Below, one piece after another: positions 8,543-15,222 of a stretch of 33,192 nt of DNA. Every line of letters starts with the position of its first letter. Position 1 is the stretch's first letter. The DNA lies in assembly GCA_031282435.1 (NCBI GenBank), contig JAITDS010000167.1:1-33192 (forward strand), in the 5' to 3' direction. The notes beneath the pieces are model-generated. The model saw only the letters and a program-made list of their open reading frames with translations. It had not been told where the DNA came from and made no database searches. Source of the DNA: Spirochaetaceae bacterium (lineage in GTDB: Bacteria; Spirochaetota; Spirochaetia; Treponematales; Breznakiellaceae). Both the position numbers and the translations under genes were made by a program.

Positions 8543-9748
8543 ATGAAAAATTACCGCGCAAGTTTATTATTTATATTTTTTGTATTATTTTTTCTGTCAT
8601 GTTCAAAAGGCAAAAATCCTTCTATTGAGCGCGAGGATTTATTTAGTTTTAATATAGGGCGGCTGGAAGACGAACTGGATATGTTTGATTTAGAAGGCGC
8701 GCGCAGTATGCGTAAGACGGCGCTAAAAATGCGCGAAGGACTTTTTTATATTTCAAACGGAAACGGCGAAAAAATAGCGTGTTATAATTCTTACGGCGAT
8801 TTATTGTTTTTAATTTATAACGAAGAGACAAACCCGCCACCGTTGACGCTGGGTGAAAAAACCGAAGGCTCCGCGATAACCCGCTGGTCATACAGATGGC
8901 CGTTGCGCGAACCGGGTTCTATCGCGGTTAACTCCGCAAAACATATTTTTGTAGAAGATAAACTTACGCCGGAGCGGCATAGTTTTGACATGGAGCAGAA
9001 AACCATTCTTGACCGCCTGGTGCTTCACTTTGATGCCGGCGGCAAGTTTGTTGATTATTTGGGACAGGAAGGCAAGGGCGGTACGCCTTTCCCGCGAATT
9101 GAAAATATTTTTACTTCAGCGGACGACGACCTTGTTGTGGTTTGCCGCCTGCCTGCGGGACGGCGTATTTTTTGGTACGATTCCAACGGCAATCAAATTT
9201 ACGACATATATTTTGCTGACGACACCCTCCCGATACCGGCGGACAGATTCGGGCTTACTCCGTCTTTAGACACGATAAGCATTGCGCCGGACGAAAGAAA
9301 GATATATCTAAAAATAGATTATTACCGTGAAGTCATGGATGAATCGACCAACACACTGTCAGGACGCGAGAGCGACCGCTCCTGTTTGTGGATGATAAAC
9401 GCGGGGGACGCTTCTTTTTCCGGCAGCATTGATATTCCATTCTTTGAAACGTCTTCATCGGTAAATAACCGGCGTATAACCGAAAATCTTTTATATTCAA
9501 TGTTTGGCATTATGAACGGCGGACGTGTGTTTTTATACTATCCTCTGGAAACAGGATTTTCGATATTGATTCTTGCCGCGGACGGTTCCGAGGAACAGCG
9601 GCGCGGAATAATAAATGTTTCTAACGATGAATTGTTGTACTGTGCTTTTGACGTATCCGATGACGGCATACTTTCCGCGCTGTTAGCTTCTAATTACGAG
9701 GTAAAACTTGTCTGGTGGCGTACCGATAAACTGGCGCGCGAAATGTGA
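8543..9748 (+). CDS. Spirochaetal lipoprotein, unknown function
   Basis: 401 residues. Signal sequence with hydrophobic core LLFIFFVLFFLSCSKG; the lipobox is FLSC with Cys at ~residue 20, so a lipid-anchored periplasmic or surface protein is expected. The rest has repeated short stretches such as FDAGGKFVDYLGQEG and WYDSNGNQIYDIYF, resembling blades of a beta-propeller or a 6-bladed NHL-like fold; this is inferred from pattern only. It starts 3 bases after the GH57-like gene and is probably co-transcribed with it. I do not recognise a specific function; such lipoproteins following this gene pair appear to be a treponemal feature. Confidence 0.7.
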   Translation: MKNYRASLLFIFFVLFFLSCSKGKNPSIEREDLFSFNIGRLEDELDMFDLEGARSMRKTALKMREGLFYISNGNGEKIACYNSYGDLLFLIYNEETNPPPLTLGEKTEGSAITRWSYRWPLREPGSIAVNSAKHIFVEDKLTPERHSFDMEQKTILDRLVLHFDAGGKFVDYLGQEGKGGTPFPRIENIFTSADDDLVVVCRLPAGRRIFWYDSNGNQIYDIYFADDTLPIPADRFGLTPSLDTISIAPDERKIYLKIDYYREVMDESTNTLSGRESDRSCLWMINAGDASFSGSIDIPFFETSSSVNNRRITENLLYSMFGIMNGGRVFLYYPLETGFSILILAADGSEEQRRGIINVSNDELLYCAFDVSDDGILSALLASNYEVKLVWWRTDKLAREM

Positions 9749-9750
9749 TG

Positions 9751-9764
9751 CCCCCCCCCCCCCC
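9751..9764. repeat. Run of 14 C
   Basis: Fourteen C begin two bases after the TGA of the lipoprotein gene and are followed by CTCC-rich sequence. No paired G-run is nearby. One of six tracts in this window that are exactly 14 long. Confidence 0.9.
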
Positions 9765-9825
9765 TCCCCTCCCCCTGCCGGCATATACGCTAAAAACCGC
9801 GTACAAAAGGCATATATTTTTTTAT

Positions 9826-10010
9826 GGCGCATTCCCGGCGCTTTCGCGCCGGGAACCGGGCTATCCGCTATAATTAAATAGCACGGCGCAAAACGCCGTC
9901 CTATTTAATTCCGCTTCTATCCCTTGCGCGCCGCAAGCGCGTATGCGCTTGCTTAGTCAAAACCGCATACGCGGTTTTGATTTTACGAAGTTTGCGCAAG
10001 GCGCAAACTT
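9826..10010 (-). ncRNA. Modular hairpin element, copy B, with hairpin ladder
   Basis: Read on the minus strand: box 1 GCGCAAGGGATAGAAGCGG (9911-9929), hairpin AATTAAATAG.../...CTATTTAATT (9872-9910), box 2 ATAGCGGATAGCCCGG (9856-9871), hairpin TTCCCGGCGC/GCGCCGGGAA (9832-9855), box 3 TGCGCC (9826-9831). On its upstream side lie three further hairpins in a row: GCAAGCGC/GCGCTTGC (9933-9952), TCAAAACCGC/GCGGTTTTGA (9957-9980) and AAGTTTGCGC/GCGCAAACTT (9988-10010). Part of the 544-base gap between the lipoprotein and channel genes. Confidence 0.6.
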
Positions 10011-10049
10011 AAAGCGGTTAAAATGAAACCTGTTTGAAAGCCGTATAAG

Positions 10050-10172
10050 CGGACTTGTTCAATAACACGGTTGCTTATCGAACAAGTTTTTAGTGCTTGT
10101 TGGCCAAGCCATACTTGGCCGCCATGTATGGCCGCCATGCTTGACTTGCAAAAACTTAAGTTTTTGAACAAC
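10050..10172 (+). repeat. GGACTTGTTC palindromic repeat, copy 1
   Basis: Begins CGGACTTGTTC and pairs with CGAACAAG at 10079-10086, then TTGGCCAAGCC, GCCATGCTTG, and a perfect palindrome CAAAAACTTAAGTTTTTG (10148-10165), ending GAACAACTCTAG. Four related copies occur in the window (11411-11540, 17329-17443, 21108-21251, 29311-29360). Confidence 0.75.
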
Positions 10173-10231
10173 TCTAGTATTGACTAAATTTTGTATATCC
10201 GTTTAGCTTAAAAACATCCTTCCTTCCATTC

Positions 10232-10279
10232 GTTCTTTAACCCTAACTGGATGCGTGGTTGAAGTAAGGCAAACAGAAC
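10232..10279 (+). promoter_or_regulatory. Possible structured leader before amide channel
   Basis: GTTCT (10232-10236) can pair with AGAAC (10275-10279), and TTAACC (10237-10242) with GGTTGA (10257-10262, one G-U). The helix ends just before the ribosome site AGGAGG (10282-10287). It might regulate access to that site, but it does not match a riboswitch class that I recognise. Confidence 0.3.
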
Positions 10280-10292
10280 TTAGGAGGTTCCT

Positions 10293-10802
10293 ATGGGTTT
10301 CTTAGGTCTTTGCCTGCTCTTTGTGGGTATTGCTCTAACTATGAACGGTATTGCGTCAATTTCAAAATGGGACGCAAAAACCACGGCTTTTATCAATCTT
10401 GTAACGGGTTCTATACTCGTGATTGGTAATTTCATCGGATTGGCGCGCGCGGATCAGATGCTTCTGATACATTACAACAATGCGTCCGCCGTATTTCTAT
10501 TCGGCATCACTTACATTTTTATCGCCGCCAATTACTTGTTCAAACTTGACCTGCGGGCATTTGGCTGGTACAGCTTCTGCGTAGTGATATTCGCGGTAAT
10601 AGGCTCGGTCGTATGCGTCAACGGCGGCGACATCCCTATGGCTGTACTTTGGGCGGCGTGGGCGCTCCTTTGGTTTGAGGGTTTCCTTCAGCTTGGCTTG
10701 AACGTTCAGGCGCTGGGGAAAATTTTCCCGTGTTTGAGCATACTGGAAGGAATTTTTGCTACGGGCGTTCCGGGAATAATGATGCTGTTCGACTGGTGGT
10801 AA
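10293..10802 (+). CDS. AmiS/UreI family amide channel
   Basis: Inner-membrane channel for small uncharged amides (urea, short-chain amides) in the characterised family. 169 residues with six hydrophobic segments (~1-19, 29-47, 57-80, 89-108, 112-132, 146-166), the usual length for AmiS/UreI. Typical features are GLCLLFVGIALTMNG at the N-terminus, the central NNASAVFLFGITYIFIAAN and LWAAWALLWFEGF. It lacks the long His-rich periplasmic loops of the acid-gated Helicobacter UreI, so it is probably not acid-gated. A strong AGGAGG precedes the ATG. No urease or amidase lies nearby; instead a nicotinamidase begins 6 bases downstream, suggesting that nicotinamide or a similar amide could be the cargo (inferred). 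Confidence 0.88.
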   Translation: MGFLGLCLLFVGIALTMNGIASISKWDAKTTAFINLVTGSILVIGNFIGLARADQMLLIHYNNASAVFLFGITYIFIAANYLFKLDLRAFGWYSFCVVIFAVIGSVVCVNGGDIPMAVLWAAWALLWFEGFLQLGLNVQALGKIFPCLSILEGIFATGVPGIMMLFDWW

Positions 10803-10808
10803 AAATAT

Positions 10809-11408
10809 ATGAATATAGATTTTGTAAAATCCGCCCTGCTTGAAATTGACGTACAAAATGATTTTTGTCCGGGCGGCGCTCTTGCCGTAAACGAAGGCGA
10901 TAAGGTTGTCGCGCCGTTAAATAAAATCGCCGGTTCTTTTAAGTCGGCCTGCGCTCCCGTTATAGCGACTCAGGATTGGCATCCCGCCGGACATTGTTCT
11001 TTTAGCTCCAGCGGTATCCCCGCCTCGGCCGGCGAAGTTTTGTGGCCCGACCACTGCGTACAAGGTACGGCGGGCGCTGACTTTCATAAAGATTTGGATT
11101 TAAAACCCGTTACGCTTATTTTACGCAAGGGCTTTCGTCCTTCCATAGATTCCTATTCCGCTTTTTTTGAAAACGACAGAAAAACCTCTACCGGATTAGC
11201 CGGTTTTCTTAAAGGACTAGGCATTGAAACCGTTTACCTTGGAGGACTCGCTACAGATTACTGCGTGTTTTTCTCCGCTATGGACGCGATTAAGCTGGGG
11301 CTTAAAGTATATCTGCTGCTCGACGCCGTACGCGGCGTAAACTATCCCGAAGGTTCGGTAGAAAAGGCTTTGAACACAATGAAAAGCGCCGGAGTGTTGG
11401 CGGTATAA
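10809..11408 (+). CDS. pncA: Nicotinamidase
   Basis: Hydrolyses nicotinamide to nicotinate and ammonia in NAD salvage; cytoplasmic isochorismatase-fold enzyme. 199 residues, normal for PncA. Catalytic Asp in EIDVQNDFCPGGAL (~residue 14), metal ligands Asp and His in ATQDWHPAGHCSF (~57-69), His in WPDHCVQGT (~79-87), Lys in ILRKGF (~104), and the nucleophile Cys in GLATDYCVFFSA (~150-155). All key residues are intact. It follows the channel gene by 6 bases, so one transcript is likely; the ribosome site (TGGTGGT) overlaps the end of the channel gene. Confidence 0.93.
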   Translation: MNIDFVKSALLEIDVQNDFCPGGALAVNEGDKVVAPLNKIAGSFKSACAPVIATQDWHPAGHCSFSSSGIPASAGEVLWPDHCVQGTAGADFHKDLDLKPVTLILRKGFRPSIDSYSAFFENDRKTSTGLAGFLKGLGIETVYLGGLATDYCVFFSAMDAIKLGLKVYLLLDAVRGVNYPEGSVEKALNTMKSAGVLAV

Positions 11409-11410
11409 CA

Positions 11411-11540
11411 GGACTTGTCCAGCCGGAGTCCGCTTGGTTGCCGGCTAAGTTTCGGGAAAGCTTGCAAGCCGTTTCAAGCGGATTTGGCCAAGCCATACGG
11501 CTTGCGACTTAAAGTTTCCGGACAACTCCGTTGTATTGAC
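11411..11540 (+). repeat. GGACTTGTTC palindromic repeat, copy 2 (diverged)
   Basis: Starts GGACTTGTCC, then GCAAGCCGT pairing with ACGGCTTGC around TTTGGCCAAGCC, and ends AAGTTTCCGGACAACTCC followed by TATTGAC. Same orientation as copy 1, so the two copies bracket the channel-nicotinamidase pair. It begins 3 bases after the nicotinamidase stop and occupies most of the 321-base gap. Confidence 0.6.
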
Positions 11541-11572
11541 TTTTGCGCTCTCTCGAATGAGAGAGCGCAAAA
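11541..11572. terminator. Hairpin after nicotinamidase
   Basis: Perfect 14-bp stem TTTTGCGCTCTCTC/GAGAGAGCGCAAAA with loop GAAT. No T-run follows, so it is a candidate terminator or RNA stabiliser only. Confidence 0.4.
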
Positions 11573-11729
11573 CGCGGGGCGGCGCCTTTTCATTCGCGGC
11601 GGAGTAATTACCCGCCCTTTGGGGAGCTTCAGGGGAATATTGATAAAGCAACTTATAATTGTTATTATGAAGGCGCGCGCAAATGTTAGCATTTGAGCTT
11701 AAATATAATGCACTAGGAGTAAAAAAAAG

Positions 11730-12146
11730 ATGAAAAAAGCATATTTTGTAATCCTGTTGACACTTACGCTTGCCCCTATTTTTGGGCAGACTGCCGCTTC
11801 AGATAATACGATTACTATTGACGGTAATGTGTATTATTTTAGACCGTCAAAAACACCGTCTTCCCCGCTGCCAAAGATAGGCGACGCTAATTTTATTAAT
11901 TATGGAATGTGGTATGGGGAAGAAGCGGCAAAAGCGTGGTCTATTGTATCTGACTGGGCTTCAAAACATTGTGATGATTCTACCAATCCCATAATCCCTT
12001 GGCGGGGGCAAAACATTTACATATCTTCCATGGAAGCCAAAGCAGGCAATTTCTATAGGCATGAAATTATAATTAATTATTGGATTGTAAATCCGGGACA
12101 AAAAATGGAAGAAGGCTACGGCGTAGTTCGTAATTTTTACTTCTAA
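11730..12146 (+). CDS. Small exported protein, unknown function
   Basis: 138 residues with a cleavable signal peptide (KKAYFVILLTLTLAPIFGQTAA, predicted cut after FGQ or TAA near residue 20-24) and no lipobox Cys, so a soluble periplasmic or secreted protein is expected. The mature part is about 115 residues, rich in aromatic residues (NVYYF, YGMWYGEE, EIIINYWIV), with a single Cys. AGGAG lies ahead of the ATG. I recognise no family. It appears monocistronic, between a repeat region and the aminopeptidase gene. Confidence 0.6.
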   Translation: MKKAYFVILLTLTLAPIFGQTAASDNTITIDGNVYYFRPSKTPSSPLPKIGDANFINYGMWYGEEAAKAWSIVSDWASKHCDDSTNPIIPWRGQNIYISSMEAKAGNFYRHEIIINYWIVNPGQKMEEGYGVVRNFYF

Positions 12147-12318
12147 AATAATGAATAAGCCGCCTCGCGGAAAACGCCGGCGGCCAAACGGTCTATCCCC
12201 CCACCCGCCCCCACTCGTGTTTTTCATATTTTCAAAGTACACCTCTTAAAATCTCATATAAAAATACGGTAATCCGCCTACTAGTTTTCACGCTGTTTGG
12301 GCATTACAATCGAAGATT

Positions 12319-13461
12319 ATGAATAAGCCATACTATAATTTTTCCAATTCGGGCATCGCCCTGTTTAACGAGGACCTTCAGCTTGCGGCGAAAATCGCCG
12401 TACAAGAAGCGCTAAAAGTAAAATCAGGCGAGCAGGTTCTAGTAATCAGCAATCCGCAGCATGACGCGGCTCTTATCTCCATGGCCATATACGACGCGGC
12501 GCTGGAAGCCGGCGGACGGCCGCTCCTCATATTCCAGCCCTATAAAAGCCAGATGGATTTTGCCGAAGACGGAGTCATCGCGGCTTTCGGCGCTTTACCG
12601 GAAGTCGTCATATCGATAAGCGCGGGAAAACTTGGGAAAGACAAGAAAGGAATAGCGTCCCCATACAAATTCGAGGATAAAAGTTACGACCACATATTTC
12701 ATCTTAGACAGTACGGCGAAAAAAATTGCCGCGCCTTTTGGTCGCCTTCGGTAACAATAGAATCGTTTTCACGGACAGTCCCAATAGACTATCCGCTACT
12801 TAAAAGCCGCTGCGCCCGTATCGGCGCGATTCTGGACGAAGCCGCCGCCGTATATGTAAAAGCTCCCGCCGGCACGGACATAAAAATAGGCCTTGCGGGA
12901 CGCAAGGCAAAGTACGATGACGGCGACTTTTCGACGGCAGGCAGCGGCGGCAACCTTCCGGCGGGCGAAACTTTTATAAGCCCCGAAAACGGAACGGCGG
13001 AAGGGATTATCGTTTTTGACGGCTCTATAAGCCTAAACGATAAAGACACGCTGATAAAATCACCCATAAAATGCGTAGTAAAAAAGGGATTTGTCGATGA
13101 AATTTCCGGCGGCAGGGAAGCCTTCGAACTGCGGGACACAATAACGCTTGCCGAAAGAAACGCCTGTCAATTTGAAGCGGAAGGCCGGATACTCGCGGGT
13201 TTGGGGGACATTTACGCAAAAAACGCAAGCAATATAGGCGAACTTGGAATAGGACTAAATCCCGCGGCCCGCATAAGCGGCAATATGCTTGAAGACGAAA
13301 AAGCCTTCCACACCTGCCATTTTGCGATAGGACAAAACTATGACGAGGACGCGCCAAGCCTTATTCACCTTGACGGTTTAGTCAAAAACCCCACAATCAC
13401 GGCGATAATGCCGGACGGCAGTGAACACATCATTGAACACGATGGAATTTTAGTCGAATGA
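12319..13461 (+). CDS. M29-family aminopeptidase
   Basis: Metal-dependent aminopeptidase of the thermophilic aminopeptidase (AmpS/AmpT/PepS) family; removes N-terminal residues from peptides in the cytoplasm. 380 residues. Conserved C-terminal signature: NIGELGIGLNP (~residues 310-320), GNMLEDEKAFHTCHFAIGQN (~327-346) and HLDGLVKNP (~355-363), which supply the Glu, His and Asp metal ligands. The N-terminal domain (GEQVLVISNPQHDAALISMAIYDAALEAGG) also fits. No ribosome site precedes the ATG; the upstream TACAAT (12305-12310) could be a -10 close to the start. The stop codon overlaps the ATG of the transporter gene. Confidence 0.85.
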   Translation: MNKPYYNFSNSGIALFNEDLQLAAKIAVQEALKVKSGEQVLVISNPQHDAALISMAIYDAALEAGGRPLLIFQPYKSQMDFAEDGVIAAFGALPEVVISISAGKLGKDKKGIASPYKFEDKSYDHIFHLRQYGEKNCRAFWSPSVTIESFSRTVPIDYPLLKSRCARIGAILDEAAAVYVKAPAGTDIKIGLAGRKAKYDDGDFSTAGSGGNLPAGETFISPENGTAEGIIVFDGSISLNDKDTLIKSPIKCVVKKGFVDEISGGREAFELRDTITLAERNACQFEAEGRILAGLGDIYAKNASNIGELGIGLNPAARISGNMLEDEKAFHTCHFAIGQNYDEDAPSLIHLDGLVKNPTITAIMPDGSEHIIEHDGILVE

Positions 13462-14807
13462 ACTATAAAAATATTATACTTTGGTGGACAAGCGCGTTTA
13501 GAGGCTCAAGCGCGCTTAGACTTTTAACATTTTTTTCCACAGTCATTATAATAGGCGCTCTATTTCTAAAATTCAGCGATTCGTATAAAGAAAAATTAAG
13601 TTTTACGGATGCCGTGTTTACCGCCGCTTCCGCAGTCTGTGTGGCGGGCCTTTCGGTGATTGACATATCACAGCTTAATACCGCCGGAAAATGCGCGATT
13701 CTTTTTTTAATACAGATAGGAGGGCTTGGCATAATAAGTTTTAGCTGCCTTACCCTTATCATTTACGGAAAACGTTTGGCTTTATCCGGCAGCGAAGATA
13801 TAAAAAATTTTTTTCTTGAAGACATTGAATACCGCCCCAAATTAATCATACGCAGTATAATTAATTTTACGCTTGTGATAGAACTTACGGGCGCGGTTAT
13901 TCTATCATTCATGTTTTACCGGCGCAATATAGACAACTGGTTATTCACGGCGATTTTTCATTCCGTATCCGCTTTTTGTAATACGGGACTTTCTATTTTT
14001 CCTTCGCAGCTACGCGGTTTTTCAAATGATATTCCGGTTCTGTTTGTTTTTTCATTTTTGATTATATCCGGCGGTTTAGGATTTCTTGTTCTGCATGACA
14101 TTGCGCTATTCATAAAAAAACGAGGCGCGCACCGCCTAACTTATCACAGTAAAATAGTTTTATTTATGACATTATTCATTATTTTAACCGGAACGGCGCT
14201 GTTTTTTATTCTTGAACGCCGTCATGTATTAAACGACATGAATATAGCCGGCGCCGTTGTTAATTCATTTTTTCAAACAATAAATACCCGCAGCTCCGGT
14301 TTTGAAGTAATAATACAAAACGATTTTTATCAACCTTCAAAACTGCTCACTAGTCTTTTAATGCTGATGGGCGGCGCTCCCGGTTCAATAGCCGGCGGCA
14401 TAAAAATAACAACAGTTTTTGTAGTTTTTATTTTTCTTGTAAAAACTCATGACAAGTACGGCGATTTTAATTTTTTTCATCACAGAATTCGCGCGGCAAC
14501 CATTAATAACGCTATAGTTTATACACTTAAAGCTCTTTCTTTACTGCTTATTTGTATATGCGCCCTTTCCATTACGGAAGGACTACGCGGCCAGCCGTTT
14601 AATATGCTGGCGTTTGACAGCATATCCGCCTTTGGCACCGTAGGACTTACTTTAGGCATTACACCGTCTTTAAGCGGCACCGGCAAATGGATTATCATAG
14701 CGACAATGTTTGCCGGACGTGTTGGACTTTTTGCGCTGTCGTTTCACGCGATAAAAACACACCGCTATAACATAACGTATCCCGAAGGGTCTGTTTTGTT
14801 AGGATAA
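13458..14807 (+). CDS. TrkH/KtrB-family potassium uptake membrane protein
   Basis: Cation-conducting subunit for potassium uptake in the inner membrane. 449 residues with about ten hydrophobic segments and the four pore-loop repeats of the family; recognisable pieces are TDAVFTAASAVCVAGLSVIDI (first pore loop), HSVSAFCNTGLS (second), NTRSSGFEV (third) with GGAPGSIAGGIKITT, and DSISAFGTVGLTLG (fourth), each with the single selectivity-filter Gly. It overlaps the aminopeptidase gene by 4 bases (ATGA). The regulatory TrkA/KtrA subunit is not next to it in this window and must be elsewhere if used. Confidence 0.9.
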   Translation: MNYKNIILWWTSAFRGSSALRLLTFFSTVIIIGALFLKFSDSYKEKLSFTDAVFTAASAVCVAGLSVIDISQLNTAGKCAILFLIQIGGLGIISFSCLTLIIYGKRLALSGSEDIKNFFLEDIEYRPKLIIRSIINFTLVIELTGAVILSFMFYRRNIDNWLFTAIFHSVSAFCNTGLSIFPSQLRGFSNDIPVLFVFSFLIISGGLGFLVLHDIALFIKKRGAHRLTYHSKIVLFMTLFIILTGTALFFILERRHVLNDMNIAGAVVNSFFQTINTRSSGFEVIIQNDFYQPSKLLTSLLMLMGGAPGSIAGGIKITTVFVVFIFLVKTHDKYGDFNFFHHRIRAATINNAIVYTLKALSLLLICICALSITEGLRGQPFNMLAFDSISAFGTVGLTLGITPSLSGTGKWIIIATMFAGRVGLFALSFHAIKTHRYNITYPEGSVLLG

Positions 14808-14914
14808 GCCCCCGTCAATTCCGGTTTAGAGATAGAGAAAATTCAAGATTTTAATGATTTCAACGGCGTATTATATATTGACAGCAATTTAACATTACAA
14901 ATATTTTTTAATTT

Positions 14915-15150
14915 GGGCGCATTCCCGGCGCTTCGCGCCGGGAACCGGGCTTTTCGGGGCTACGCTACCGCTCCGGCCACGCCGCTACGCGCCGTGTCTG
15001 CTTCGCACCCCTACAATCCCGTTGCGCGGCTCAACGCGCAAGCGCGTTGAGCTTTCTGAGTTTGCGAAGCGCAAACTCAAGACTGTAGATGAAAGCGGTT
15101 TGATTTTACGGGGTTTGCATTTTGCAAACCCGTTTGCGCTAGGCGCAAAC
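14915..15150 (-). ncRNA. Modular hairpin element, copy C (long-arm type) with hairpin ladder
   Basis: Read on the minus strand: hairpins near 15121-15152 and GAGTTTGCG/CGCAAACTC (15058-15078), then CTCAACGCGC/GCGCGTTGAG (15030-15051), box 1 GCGCAACGGGATTG, a long G/C-rich arm, box 2 AGCCCCGAAAAGCCCGG, hairpin TTCCCGGCGC/GCGCCGGGAA, and box 3 TGCGCCC (14915-14921). The long arm replaces the short hairpin of copies A, D and F and resembles copy E. It fills much of the 415-base gap between the potassium transporter and EF-G-like genes. Confidence 0.55.
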
Positions 15151-15174
15151 CCAAATTAGTTAAAATGAAAGATA

Positions 15175-15221
15175 CCCCCCCCCCCATCCTATATTAACAT
15201 TTGTTGTGGGGGGGGGGGGGG
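15175..15221. repeat. C-run/G-run hairpin at EF-G-like gene end
   Basis: Eleven C (15175-15185), a 22-base AT-rich spacer, then 14 G (15208-15221). On the minus strand the run of C starts one base after the stop codon of the EF-G-like gene. The layout matches 4473-4518. It might end minus-strand transcription, but no T-run follows. Confidence 0.75.
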
Positions 15222-15222
15222 C

